From an uncultured Pseudomonadales bacterium (GTDB taxonomy: Bacteria > Pseudomonadota > Gammaproteobacteria > Pseudomonadales > Azotimanducaceae): a DNA stretch of 64,000 nt. The first letter of the stretch is position 1. Every line of letters begins with the position of its first letter. This document shows positions 32,062 through 40,767 of this stretch, in pieces. The notes under the pieces were generated by a model. The model was not told the origin of the DNA. It made no database searches and was given only the letters and a program-made list of their open reading frames with translations. Both the position numbers and the translations under genes were made by a program. The stretch is taken from contig CALIKQ010000048.1 in assembly GCA_938017975.1 (NCBI GenBank), positions 1 through 64,000 on the forward strand, in the 5' to 3' direction.

Positions 32062-32685
32062 CTAGACGCCAAATACTGATGGATCACCACATCCTTTGCG
32101 CAACACTTCAGGAATACCATCCGTGACGTCAACGACGGTTGTGGGGTCTAGTCCACCGTATCCACCGTCCACAATAATTTCGACTTCTCTCTCTAAAGAA
32201 ACTCGAATATCAAATGGATCATTAAGCGGATATTCATCTCCAGGCATCGCCAAAGTTGTGCTGACGATGGGTGATCCGTAGGTTTCTAGAATTGCGCTTA
32301 AAATTGGATGTTCAGGGACCCGCAACCCAATGGTCTTTCGCTTGGGCTGCACTAAACGTTTAGGCACCAGCTTACTCGCTTCTAAAATAAACGTATAAGG
32401 ACCGGGAGTTGCGAGCTTCAGCATTCGATACACCGGATTCGGGACCTGAGCGTAAAGCCCTAAATCAGATAGATCTCGACATAACAGCGTGAATTCGTGG
32501 TCTTCGCGCAATTGTCGAATCCTTCGAATACGATCCATCCCACGCTTATTGTCAAGACTGCAACCCACGCCATAACAAGCATCGGTTGGATACACCACAA
32601 CGCCGCCTGCAGACAACGCTTCGGCAACTTGGACCACCAACCGCATTTGAGGGTTCTCGGCATGAATGTTGAGGATTTGAGCCAT
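32062..32685 (-). CDS. yciO: YciO-type protein of the Sua5/YrdC family
   Basis: A 207-residue protein of the YrdC fold, which in TsaC/Sua5 makes threonylcarbamoyl-adenylate for tRNA t6A37. It matches E. coli YciO closely in length and motifs: IHAENPQMR, VVYPTDACYGVGCS, IRRIRQLREDHEFTLLCRDL, KRKTIGLRVPEHPI and VVDVTDGIPEVLRKG. YciO's own role is less clear than that of TsaC. The start at 32685 (MAQILNIH) fits the family; the frame stays open to 32766 without a better ribosome binding site. It lies near trpS and scpAB, as in many gammaproteobacteria. Confidence 0.92.
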   Translation of the reverse strand: MAQILNIHAENPQMRLVVQVAEALSAGGVVVYPTDACYGVGCSLDNKRGMDRIRRIRQLREDHEFTLLCRDLSDLGLYAQVPNPVYRMLKLATPGPYTFILEASKLVPKRLVQPKRKTIGLRVPEHPILSAILETYGSPIVSTTLAMPGDEYPLNDPFDIRVSLEREVEIIVDGGYGGLDPTTVVDVTDGIPEVLRKGCGDPSVFGV

Positions 32686-32866
32686 TGGTGCGCTGCTACC
32701 GGGTCTAAGAGAAAATAGTTCAGCCTTGGGGAAAACAAAATCGCTAGGCCAAAACTCGCACCACATTAAACCAGACTCAGTCGAGGTATTCGACGCCTAA
32801 TTGCACACCCCTTCGGCAGTCCTCAATAGTGCGGTATCATCGATCTTTTTAAAAGATGTCCATATT

Positions 32867-33427
32867 ATGTCAAAACTCATTGAGCTCGCCGCACCCATCG
32901 CTTTCTTTGCTTGTTGGGTCATGACCAGTGACATTATTTTGAGTACTCAAGTTTTGATGGTTATGATCTCACTTCAAGCACTCATTGAGTACGCGAGCAC
33001 CAAAACCATCAAGCCAATGACCAAGTTGTTACTGGTCAGCGTACTTGTGTTTGGCGGCCTAACCGTCGCCTTTCGTGATGAAACTTTCATTTTGTGGAAG
33101 CCAACAATTGTGAACTGGGCGCTTGGACTGCTACTCGCGGGGAGCCAATTACTTCTGAAAAGGCCCATTCTTGGGAGTCTGATGGGCACCCAAATCAAGT
33201 TGCCTGATCCGGTATGGCTTAAGTTGGGTTATGGATGGGCCGTTGGATTTTTCATAGCCGGATGTGTCAATTTAGTAGTCGCTTTTCAATTCAGCCTTGA
33301 TTTCTGGATGACTTACAAATTAGTCGGAGGCCCCGCGCTGACCTTCGTCTACATCATTATCACCATGGTGTATCTCAATCGCAGTGGCGTTTCTATTGAA
33401 CAACCTGCGCAGAATTCGGGAGAATGA
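32867..33427 (+). CDS. yciB: Inner membrane septation protein YciB
   Basis: YciB (IspZ/septation protein A) is a multi-pass inner-membrane protein linked to cell division and envelope synthesis. The 186 residues show five or six hydrophobic helices and the family segments VFGGLTVAFRDETFILWKPT and NLVVAFQFSLDFWMTYKLVG. The start at 32867 (MSKLIELAAP) matches the family. An in-frame ATG at 32801 would add 22 residues with no Shine-Dalgarno, so I rejected it. Confidence 0.95.
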   Translation: MSKLIELAAPIAFFACWVMTSDIILSTQVLMVMISLQALIEYASTKTIKPMTKLLLVSVLVFGGLTVAFRDETFILWKPTIVNWALGLLLAGSQLLLKRPILGSLMGTQIKLPDPVWLKLGYGWAVGFFIAGCVNLVVAFQFSLDFWMTYKLVGGPALTFVYIIITMVYLNRSGVSIEQPAQNSGE

Positions 33428-33555
33428 TCATTATCGTCAAAGTACTCATCAGCATTGAGGCGGTTGAAAAAATATAGCGATTTGAGAATACTTTAGGCGA
33501 GCAATTAGCCCATGATGAAGGGTCTGCGGTAATCAAGATCGAGGAAAACAATACC

Positions 33556-33855
33556 ATGCTCTACGTTATCATCGGAGAAGACCGACCCAATAGCTTATCT
33601 GCACGAATGGATGCCAGACCTGCGCACCTTGAGCGCATTCAAGCCCTTGTCAATGAGGGGCGATTAATCATTGGAGGGCCCATGCCTGCGATTGACAGCG
33701 AAAATCCAGGCGAGGACGGTTTTCAAGGCTCTGTCATCATAGCTGAGTTTGCGTCCCTTGAAGATGCAGAAACTTGGGCATTTTCAGACCCTTACCAGCT
33801 CGAAGGCATCTTTGAAACCTTGTCGGTCCGCCCTTTTAAACAGGTGCTTCCATGA
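33556..33855 (+). CDS. yciI: YciI-like protein
   Basis: A 99-residue YCII-domain protein with MLYVIIGEDRPNSLSARMDA, RPAHLERIQ (the conserved His) and the FSDPYQLEGIFE segment. The family adopts a ferredoxin-like fold; its function is unknown, though an enzymatic role has been proposed for the His-Asp pair. It follows yciB, as in many gammaproteobacteria, and overlaps the SH3 protein gene by 4 bp. The 128 bp before it hold no gene. Confidence 0.92.
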   Translation: MLYVIIGEDRPNSLSARMDARPAHLERIQALVNEGRLIIGGPMPAIDSENPGEDGFQGSVIIAEFASLEDAETWAFSDPYQLEGIFETLSVRPFKQVLP

Positions 33856-34562
33856 CGCTAGGGGCTGCGCGCTTAGTCGTCATCATCGCGATCTTGTCAT
33901 CCTTTAATATCTCTGCTGAAACCGTCTTCGTCAGGGATACCCTCTATGTTCCGCTTCGGGCTGCGCCGACTGAGGATGCCCGCTTAGTCAGAAGCAGCCT
34001 GAAAAGCGGTACGCCGTTAACGGTTCTAGCGATTGATTCAGAATCCGGGTTCAGCCGAGTTGAATATCGAGAAGCGAACGGTCATCGAATTGAAGGATAT
34101 ATCCCTTCGCAATATCTTGATGATCAACCCACCGCCAGAATGCAGCTCAAGGATGCCCAAGCTCAAGGCGCGCAACTTCGCGCCAAAATCGATGAATTAA
34201 ACGAGCGTCGAGTCGCAGATCAAGCATCTATTGATGCGCTCACCGAATCCTTTGATGCGGCCAACCAGCAGATCTTTGAACTGAGTACTGAATTGACAAA
34301 AGCTCAAAGCGAAACAGTCCGTGTCACTGATCTTGCCAGCGATGCAATTGCCCTCAGTGAAGCACTGAAATCTCTAAAAGAGGCGAATCTGCGCCTTGAG
34401 AACGAGTTAGCTACGACAGACGAGAAAATTGCAATACTGAGTGAAACCCGCGACCAGCAGTGGTTCCTGCTTGGCAGCGTAGTTGTTCTCAGTGGCGCAT
34501 TAGTAGGGTTTTGGATTAGTCGGCGGGTCTACCATCGACGGTTTTCTGGAGGATGGTCGTAA
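33852..34562 (+). CDS. Membrane-anchored SH3 / coiled-coil protein (TIGR04211 type)
   Basis: A 236-residue envelope protein with a signal peptide (about 1-23, ending NISAE), a bacterial SH3 domain (about 24-92, VFVRDTLYVPLRAAP and EGYIPSQYL), a long coiled coil (about 95-205) and a C-terminal membrane helix (about 208-226) followed by a basic tail. This layout matches the TIGR04211 family, related to E. coli YgiM. The SH3 domain would face the periplasm and may contact peptidoglycan. Function is not established. It overlaps pdxJ by 1 bp (TAATG). Confidence 0.9.
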   Translation: MTLGAARLVVIIAILSSFNISAETVFVRDTLYVPLRAAPTEDARLVRSSLKSGTPLTVLAIDSESGFSRVEYREANGHRIEGYIPSQYLDDQPTARMQLKDAQAQGAQLRAKIDELNERRVADQASIDALTESFDAANQQIFELSTELTKAQSETVRVTDLASDAIALSEALKSLKEANLRLENELATTDEKIAILSETRDQQWFLLGSVVVLSGALVGFWISRRVYHRRFSGGWS

Positions 34563-35329
34563 TGGTGATGCTCAGCGTTAACCTCAACAAAGTTGCGCTC
34601 CTTCGCAACTCTAGACTCACTAAAATTCCGAGCGTCGTTGAGGCTGCCAAAACCTGTATAGAATCTGGCGCGATGGGAATCACCGTGCACCCAAGGCCTG
34701 ATCAACGACACATTCGCGTCTCCGACGTCTATGATCTCAAAACACTTCTGAGCAATTACCCCGACGTCGAATTTAATATTGAAGGCAATCCACTTGCTGG
34801 GCCTGAGAGCAATGGGTATCCGGGCTTTATGGCGCTCATCGAGGCCATCAATCCAGACCAATGCACGCTTGTACCCGATGACCCAACCCAACTGACCAGC
34901 GATCATGGCTGGAGCCTCTCTAATCAAAGCAGAACCATCGCACCTTTTTTAGAGCAATTGCGGAGCTGGTCGATCCGATCTAGTGTCTTTCTTGATGCGC
35001 TGCCAGACGAACTAACCTATGCACAAGGTCTCGGCATCGATCGCGTGGAATTGTACACCGGGCCCTATGCCGATCACTTTCAAGCCCTTGGCCCTAACCC
35101 GAACCTTCATGCCTTTGCTAAAACCGCCGAGCGCGCTAGCGAATGCGGGATCGGCGTGAATGCCGGTCACGACTTGAATCTCGATAATTTACCGCTTTTT
35201 GTTGCCGCACTACCCAACCTGCTGGAAGTCTCTATCGGTCATGCGCTCATCACCGACGCACTCTGGCTTGGCATGTCCGAAACTGTGAAACGCTATCTTA
35301 AAGCGCTCGAGCCCCCCAAAGTCCTTTAA
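34562..35329 (+). CDS. pdxJ: Pyridoxine 5'-phosphate synthase, divergent type
   Basis: PdxJ joins 1-deoxyxylulose 5-phosphate with 3-amino-1-hydroxyacetone phosphate in vitamin B6 synthesis. The 255 residues form a TIM barrel with LSVNLNKVALLRNSR at the start, ITVHPRPDQRHIR, the catalytic Glu in FNIEGNP and the His in VNAGHDLNLDNLP. The VNLNK and HPRPD forms differ from E. coli (VNIDH and HLRED) and resemble PdxJ of other groups. It is not next to acpS or recO as usual. The start at 34562 has TGGAGG 9 nt upstream; ATGs at 34553 and 34568 are also in frame. Confidence 0.92.
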   Translation: MVMLSVNLNKVALLRNSRLTKIPSVVEAAKTCIESGAMGITVHPRPDQRHIRVSDVYDLKTLLSNYPDVEFNIEGNPLAGPESNGYPGFMALIEAINPDQCTLVPDDPTQLTSDHGWSLSNQSRTIAPFLEQLRSWSIRSSVFLDALPDELTYAQGLGIDRVELYTGPYADHFQALGPNPNLHAFAKTAERASECGIGVNAGHDLNLDNLPLFVAALPNLLEVSIGHALITDALWLGMSETVKRYLKALEPPKVL

Positions 35330-35385
35330 CGCTAGGCTTGGAACCAGTATCATCTACGCCCTTCACAAAATGTTTTAAGGTCCAT

Positions 35386-35814
35386 ATGTTCACCAAATTT
35401 TTAATCGCCGCCGTAATGGCATCCCTTGTCTCTCTTGCTAACGGTTTTCTTGCCGACCAGTCGCTGTCCTTTCCTGCTAACGCAACCGATTGGGGCCAAC
35501 TCGCCATTTTGTTTTCAGGAATCATGGTTGCTGTTTTGTTGACCAGCCAAAGCGAAGCGCACGGCTATGACGAAGAAGACGATGAAGAGGAAGACGTTTT
35601 TGCTCCGGAAGACTTTGAAGTGGGTACAGTCAAATGGTTTAACACGAAAAAAGGGTACGGCTTCATCACCCGAGACCAGGGCGAAGACATCTTTGTTCAT
35701 TTTAGAAATATCAAAGGGCAGGGCCGACGCAGCCTGAGCGATGGAGAGCGTGTTTCTTTTGTCGTAACCCACGGTGACAAAGGGCTACAAGCTGACCAAG
35801 TTAGCGCTGCTTGA
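35386..35814 (+). CDS. Cold-shock-domain protein with N-terminal membrane segment
   Basis: A 142-residue protein in two parts. Residues 1-60 hold one or two hydrophobic segments (FLIAAVMASLVSLANGF and LAILFSGIMVAVLL), then a Glu/Asp-rich linker (about 63-80). Residues 81-142 are a complete cold-shock domain with RNP1 KGYGFITRD and RNP2 DIFVHFRNI. It would place an RNA/DNA-binding cold-shock domain at the inner membrane or act as a tethered chaperone for mRNA. The start at 35386 fits the signal-like N-terminus. Topology is inference from the hydrophobicity. Confidence 0.88.
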   Translation: MFTKFLIAAVMASLVSLANGFLADQSLSFPANATDWGQLAILFSGIMVAVLLTSQSEAHGYDEEDDEEEDVFAPEDFEVGTVKWFNTKKGYGFITRDQGEDIFVHFRNIKGQGRRSLSDGERVSFVVTHGDKGLQADQVSAA

Positions 35815-35823
35815 TTCGCCTCG

Positions 35824-36249
35824 ATGCCTGACGTTTATCTCCTAGGCAAACCCGACGAGATCGAAGCACTTGCACCGGGGGATCCACCTGATGAGGTGGC
35901 GCTCTGTTTGAATACCGGCCCGCTCGATCGTGAGGCACGACTTCCGCTTTATGCGCTGCTTGAGGGGTTGCTTATCGAGGAGGCAGGAGGACTTGAAAGT
36001 CTTGTTCATGAGATTGATGTCGATGGGCCTTATCTTTTTCAAGTCAATGAAACAGTGTGTAACAAGCTCGCAAGTTTTGAGGACGAGGCCATCGAGACAC
36101 TGCTGCTCCACTGGCGAGGTTGCGACGCTATTGAAAGCTTACAAATCGATCAAGATGATCTCCTAAAATTTCTTTTCGAACTGACCCACCTTTGCAAGAT
36201 CCGCGATCAAAACGCTGAGCTTGATTTATACCTCTATCACGAAGGTTAA
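35824..36249 (+). CDS. Protein of unknown function between cold-shock and SUI1 genes
   Basis: A 141-residue acidic soluble protein that I do not recognise. It has no signal peptide or membrane helix. It looks alpha-helical with a strongly negative charge (many Glu and Asp in LLIEEAGGLESLVHEIDVDG). It starts 9 bp after the cold-shock gene and ends 2 bp before the SUI1-family gene, so it is almost certainly translated as part of the run. Possible links to translation or nucleic-acid control come only from these neighbours. Confidence 0.75.
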   Translation: MPDVYLLGKPDEIEALAPGDPPDEVALCLNTGPLDREARLPLYALLEGLLIEEAGGLESLVHEIDVDGPYLFQVNETVCNKLASFEDEAIETLLLHWRGCDAIESLQIDQDDLLKFLFELTHLCKIRDQNAELDLYLYHEG

Positions 36250-36251
36250 CC

Positions 36252-36590
36252 ATGGCCGTTTATTCAACCGATCATGGGCGTTTATGCCCGCGCTGTAATC
36301 AGCCCGTTGCGAAGTGCATGGGACATCCGAAGAGCCAGCAAACAGCCCCATCTGATATCGTCCGTGTCCACCGGGAGATTAAAGGCCGAGGAGGCAAACC
36401 TGTATCGATTATTCGCGGACTTGCCCTTGACCACAGCGAGCTAAAGCGTTTGTGCAAGCAACTCAAAAAACACTGCGGCGTTGGCGGCAGCGTTAGCGAC
36501 ACAGAACTCATTATTCAAGGTGATCAGCGTCACAAGATATTGGCCTTTCTAGAGCAGGAAGGTATTACGGCAAAGTTGGGTGGCGGCTGA
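36252..36590 (+). CDS. yciH: SUI1/eIF1-family translation factor (YciH)
   Basis: YciH proteins are bacterial relatives of eukaryotic eIF1 and have been tied to start-codon discrimination and stress-time inhibition of translation. The 112 residues start with a small Cys pair region (LCPRCNQPVAKC) and end with the SUI1 core, KGRGGKPVSIIRGL, LKKHCGVGGSV and IIQGDQRHKILAFL. The ATG of the next gene overlaps its stop (TGATG). Confidence 0.95.
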   Translation: MAVYSTDHGRLCPRCNQPVAKCMGHPKSQQTAPSDIVRVHREIKGRGGKPVSIIRGLALDHSELKRLCKQLKKHCGVGGSVSDTELIIQGDQRHKILAFLEQEGITAKLGGG

Positions 36591-37432
36591 TGTCACATCT
36601 CATCGACTCCAAAACGCTGATGGAACAGTTAGAACAAGATGCGCCACCGGTCATTGTTGATTGTCGGTTCGATCTATCCAACCCCGAACTAGGGCATCAG
36701 CAATACACCCAAGGGCACATTCCACAAGCGCACTACCTCGATCTCAATTGTGATCTAAGTGGCCAAGTCGTTGCTGGTCAGACCGGGCGACATCCACTTC
36801 CAGAGCCCAAGGCGCTATGCATAAAATTAGGGTCTTTGGGTATCTCAAGTACAGAAGCTGTGGTCGCCTATGATGGTGCTCAAGGCGCTTTTGCAGCAAG
36901 GCTCTGGTGGCTACTCCGTTGGCTTGGACACGATCGAGTCCAAGTGCTCGACGGTGGGCTTGCTAACTGGGTCTCTGAGGGAGGTGCGCTCAGCAACGCA
37001 CTGCCGTCGCCCAAAAAAGCGAAATTCGTACAACGCGCTTCTTTAACCCGCACTTGCCAGATGCAAGATATTCGTCATCGCAAAGCACATCTGGTTGATG
37101 CCCGGGATGAACCCCGCTTCCTAGGTCGCCATGAACCGATTGACCCTGTTGCCGGTCATATCCCTGGGGCAATCAACATACCGTTTCAAAACAACCTCCA
37201 GAACGGGCGGTTCAAAGCTCCGACGGATCTTCGCACCCAATTTACCACCAAAGCGATCGGGCTCGACGATGAGGTCATTTGTTACTGCGGATCAGGGGTG
37301 ACTGCCGCGCATACCCTGCTGGCACTGCTCGAGGCAGGCTATCCCGAACCCTCACTTTATCCCGGTTCTTGGAGCGAGTGGATTGTCGATCCGCAGAATC
37401 CCGTTGCTCGAGGGGATCATGACGGACCGTAA
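36590..37432 (+). CDS. sseA: Two-domain rhodanese sulfurtransferase
   Basis: A thiosulfate or 3-mercaptopyruvate sulfurtransferase of 280 residues with two rhodanese domains (about 10-125 inactive, 150-275 active). The catalytic cysteine is in ICYCGSGVTAAHTLLALL (about residue 234). The active loop CGSGVT resembles 3-mercaptopyruvate sulfurtransferases, so SseA is the best name. Its end overlaps mnmC by 14 bp; a supply of sulfur for tRNA thiolation upstream of MnmC is an attractive but unproven link. Confidence 0.92.
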   Translation: MSHLIDSKTLMEQLEQDAPPVIVDCRFDLSNPELGHQQYTQGHIPQAHYLDLNCDLSGQVVAGQTGRHPLPEPKALCIKLGSLGISSTEAVVAYDGAQGAFAARLWWLLRWLGHDRVQVLDGGLANWVSEGGALSNALPSPKKAKFVQRASLTRTCQMQDIRHRKAHLVDARDEPRFLGRHEPIDPVAGHIPGAINIPFQNNLQNGRFKAPTDLRTQFTTKAIGLDDEVICYCGSGVTAAHTLLALLEAGYPEPSLYPGSWSEWIVDPQNPVARGDHDGP

Positions 37433-39164
37433 TTATCGTACGCTCGCGCCAGAGATCGTTTGGGATGGCGAACGACCTCGATCTGCTGAATTTTCAGATT
37501 ACTATTGGTCTCAGGGTGATCCGAGGCTCGAGAAGCGCGCGGTTTTTGCCGACCAACATCATCTTGCGGTTCGCGCACAACGGGCCGAGCAATTCGTCTT
37601 GCTGGAGCTTGGGTTTGGCTTCGGCCACAATTTCCTGCAAACAGCCGAGCTTTGGTCCCGGGAGTGTACACAAACCATTCTGCACTACATAGCCATCGAG
37701 CGTGCCCCGCCTAGCTTACGATCTCTTGAAAGAGTCTATTCCAAAGACGATTCTGAACTCACTCAAAGGTTGCTAAACGCCTACCCGCCCCGGGTTGAAG
37801 GCTGGTTCACCCAATGGATCTCACCCAAAGTTCGTCTGACACTTATTTTCGAGGACGCGAGAACCGCTCTACCCGAGCTCGACGCACGCGTCGATGCCTT
37901 TTATCTTGACGGATTTAAGCCCAGTCACAACCCGGAACTTTTCAACTCTTTCGTTTTTGAGCGTCTTCATCGTCTCGCTCAGCCCGGCGCAACATTGAGC
38001 ACATATTCGGTAGCTGGGGTGGTTAAACAAGGGCTCACTGCCGCAGGATTTGCGATTGAAAAGCGCGCCGGGTTTGGTCAAAAACGAGCACTGCTCTACG
38101 CACAAAAGCAAGGGGCTTGGGCGGGCCAAACCCTCAAGAGGCCTTCCATCCAAATCGTTGGTGCAGGACTCGCGGGCCGAGCCCTTCAGCAAAGTCTGAG
38201 CCGGTTTGGGCAAGACGCGATGGTATTTTCAGACCCCCGTTCGATTGGTTCATCCGATCAACCCCGCTTGAAACTCTATCCGCAAGTCGCGTTGCAGCGT
38301 GACGCCGCATCGGACTTCTCTCTTGCAGCCAGCCACTTCGCACTCCAGCACAACCCTTTGATAGAACCGAGACCGATACAGTGGCACAGCGACAATGCGG
38401 ACCGAGAGCGGAGAATGTCTAAACTCAACGCACTGCTACCCGATACAGTATTGGCGTCCTCGGCGGAGGGGTTTACCTATCACTTGGCGGGTATTTGGCG
38501 CCCTGGTGAGCCCATTACACCCACACAAACGGGGAGGGTCGAGCGTATTGGATTCGGCAAAACCGCAACCCAGTTGATTGGGCTGACTGGCAAAATACTC
38601 TCAGAGGCTGACACCACCATCATCGCTGCCGGCATGGGAACCCTAGAATTAACGGGTCTCGACTTGAGGTGCATCCAGGGTCAGTCCATGATCATTCACT
38701 CGGAAGACATACTCCCAAACGCTATGACAGGCGATCTGAACATTACAGCACTGGGCGAGGCGCAGTTTCTAGTGGGCAGTACTTATTGTCTCGATAATTC
38801 AGACCCAAAGCCGACACGGTCTAACACCAACCTTCTGTGCCAGCGACTCTCAAAGCTCCTTGGTCACTCGCAATTTAAGGTTATCTCCGAGCATTCGGGT
38901 GTGCGAGTGGCTTACCCGGATCGAAAAATTGGCTTTGGTCCAATCCACTCGAGAAATGTGGCTCACTCCGTCGGGCAAAACGACGCGGTCGCCGGCACCG
39001 ACCATCAAAGCCTCTATGTGTTGACCGGCCTAGGGTCTCACGGCTTAACGCACTCGTCTCTCGCTGCTGAAGCCATCATTTCAAAAATCGTTGGCGCGCC
39101 AAACGTCACCCCACGTGCTCACCTAGCCGCGTTTAGACCAGACCGAGCCTTACGAAAAAGTTAG
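37419..39164 (+). CDS. mnmC: tRNA 5-methylaminomethyl-2-thiouridine biosynthesis bifunctional protein
   Basis: MnmC finishes mnm5s2U34 in tRNA. The 581 residues combine a methyltransferase domain (about 1-245, with LLELGFGFGHNFLQTA as SAM motif and FYLDGFKPSHNPELF) and an FAD-dependent oxidase domain (about 250-580, IQIVGAGLAGRALQQSL). The protein is shorter than E. coli MnmC (668 residues), with the loss in the FAD domain. The ATG at 37419 matches the family start (PEIVWDGERPRS a few residues in). A longer frame from 37383 lies inside sseA. Confidence 0.93.
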   Translation: MTDRNYRTLAPEIVWDGERPRSAEFSDYYWSQGDPRLEKRAVFADQHHLAVRAQRAEQFVLLELGFGFGHNFLQTAELWSRECTQTILHYIAIERAPPSLRSLERVYSKDDSELTQRLLNAYPPRVEGWFTQWISPKVRLTLIFEDARTALPELDARVDAFYLDGFKPSHNPELFNSFVFERLHRLAQPGATLSTYSVAGVVKQGLTAAGFAIEKRAGFGQKRALLYAQKQGAWAGQTLKRPSIQIVGAGLAGRALQQSLSRFGQDAMVFSDPRSIGSSDQPRLKLYPQVALQRDAASDFSLAASHFALQHNPLIEPRPIQWHSDNADRERRMSKLNALLPDTVLASSAEGFTYHLAGIWRPGEPITPTQTGRVERIGFGKTATQLIGLTGKILSEADTTIIAAGMGTLELTGLDLRCIQGQSMIIHSEDILPNAMTGDLNITALGEAQFLVGSTYCLDNSDPKPTRSNTNLLCQRLSKLLGHSQFKVISEHSGVRVAYPDRKIGFGPIHSRNVAHSVGQNDAVAGTDHQSLYVLTGLGSHGLTHSSLAAEAIISKIVGAPNVTPRAHLAAFRPDRALRKS

Positions 39165-39192
39165 AGCCCGCATCTCAGGGAGCGCATCCATT

Positions 39193-40368
39193 TCAGGGCA
39201 GCATACGAACGTTGATTACATCCTCAATGGACGCAATGGCATCTACCAGTTCAGCATCCGGCTCAGATTCGATATCGATCAGATTGTAGGCAATGTCATC
39301 TCGACTCTTGTTGAGCATATCGATGACATTAATATTTCGGTCTGCAAGAAGCGATAAGACCGATCCTAATATCCTGGGCACATTTCTATTAGAGAATGCA
39401 ATTCTTGAACCCAGCGGGCTTCGCTCAAGAAAAACCGTGGGGAAATTTACTGAATTCTTAATATTCCCATTCTTGAGAAAATCGATCAGTTGATCTGCAA
39501 CCATCACCGCGCAGTTTTCTTCCGCCTCGTCTGTGCTGGCACCTAAGTGCGGCGTTGCCATCACACCATCGAGGCCCATGAGTTCAGGCTCGGGGAAATC
39601 TGAAATATACTGCGACAAGCCTCCGCTCGATAGAGCCTCCCGTATGGCGCTAGGGTCAACAATTTCACCGCGCGCAAAGTTGAGCAACACACAGTGAGGC
39701 TGAGTCAGAGATAAGAGTGCTCGATTAACGAGACCGAGGGTCTCTGGTATCGCGGGCACGTGCAGACTGATCAAATCTGAGCGCGAAAACAACGCTTCTA
39801 TACTGTCCATTTTTTCGACTCGACTCGACAACCGCCAAGCCGCGTCGACCGAGAGTGCTGGGTCATAACCAATCACTTTCATGTCCAACTCAAGCGCAAT
39901 GTCAGCAACCATCGACCCTATGGCGCCCAACCCGAGTACTCCGAGCGTCCGGCCTTTGAGTTCTGAACCTTTAAACTGCTTTTTGCTGGATTCGACCAAA
40001 ACATTCAGCGCGCCTTTATCCTGCTCACTCGAAAGTCCGTCGACGTAATCAATGCCCTGAACAATCCCTCGTCGAGACAACAGCATCCCGGCAACAACAA
40101 GCTCCTTGACGGCATTGGCATTGGCTCCAGGCGTATTAAATACAACAATGCCGCGCTCAGTACACGCCGCAACTGGAATATTATTCACCCCTGCACCGGC
40201 TCTTCCAACGGCCAGCACCCCATCGGTGGTCTGTGCTTCCGCCAGCTTAAAACTTCGCAGCAGAATCGCATCGGGAGTATCAACTGCATCTCCAACAGCA
40301 AAGCCTTGCCCATCAAACCGATCTAGGCCTTTCTGAGCGATATTATTGAGCGTTAGAACTTTATGCAT
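39193..40368 (-). CDS. serA: D-3-phosphoglycerate dehydrogenase
   Basis: SerA starts serine synthesis from 3-phosphoglycerate. The 391 residues have the NAD site LGVLGLGAIGSMVADIA, catalytic Arg in LLNFARGEIVD and the His in TPHLGAST, plus a C-terminal ACT domain (about 318-391). The segment VGRAGAGVNNIPVAACTERG resembles SerA forms found in Firmicutes and Bacteroidetes more than the E. coli enzyme. The start at 40368 is preferred to a longer frame from 40404. It is convergent with mnmC. Confidence 0.94.
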   Translation of the reverse strand: MHKVLTLNNIAQKGLDRFDGQGFAVGDAVDTPDAILLRSFKLAEAQTTDGVLAVGRAGAGVNNIPVAACTERGIVVFNTPGANANAVKELVVAGMLLSRRGIVQGIDYVDGLSSEQDKGALNVLVESSKKQFKGSELKGRTLGVLGLGAIGSMVADIALELDMKVIGYDPALSVDAAWRLSSRVEKMDSIEALFSRSDLISLHVPAIPETLGLVNRALLSLTQPHCVLLNFARGEIVDPSAIREALSSGGLSQYISDFPEPELMGLDGVMATPHLGASTDEAEENCAVMVADQLIDFLKNGNIKNSVNFPTVFLERSPLGSRIAFSNRNVPRILGSVLSLLADRNINVIDMLNKSRDDIAYNLIDIESEPDAELVDAIASIEDVINVRMLP

Positions 40369-40767
40369 AACTCCGCGCCTTTCCAAAAGCCGCGTATTGT
40401 ACACAGGTTCGGCTTAATTATTCACCGTTAATTCAAACCTTTGGACTTTATATCCACTAACTTTGCTTCAAACCATATTTCAAACTATGTTTCAGTTTTC
40501 ATCGTGTCAGCCGCGATTTGTCCAGATCCAGAAAATCTTGCCGATTCGAGCCTCGCGCCATCAGGAACAACACCAACATCCAGTCTCTACCGTCGCAACC
40601 ACATTATCCAAGACGACTTCTAGGCCCAAACAGGTCATTTTAAAATGCGAACCTGCTTCGTTTTTTGGGTGTAGACCAAGCGAATAAGTGACGCAAACGG
40701 AACCCTCTCAGGCGATAGGCAAGGCACACATCCGCCCTAAAGGAGGAACTTAATTCACTAGAGGACT
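40369..40767. other. Intergenic stretch between serA and the ABC permease gene
   Basis: About 400 bp with no supported gene. It must contain the serA promoter. A plus-strand frame at 40441-40623 has no ribosome binding site and no recognisable pattern. Confidence 0.5.

Noticed and set aside
40441-40623. 60-codon plus-strand open frame between serA and the permease gene
   Set aside because: No ribosome binding site or recognisable sequence; likely chance.
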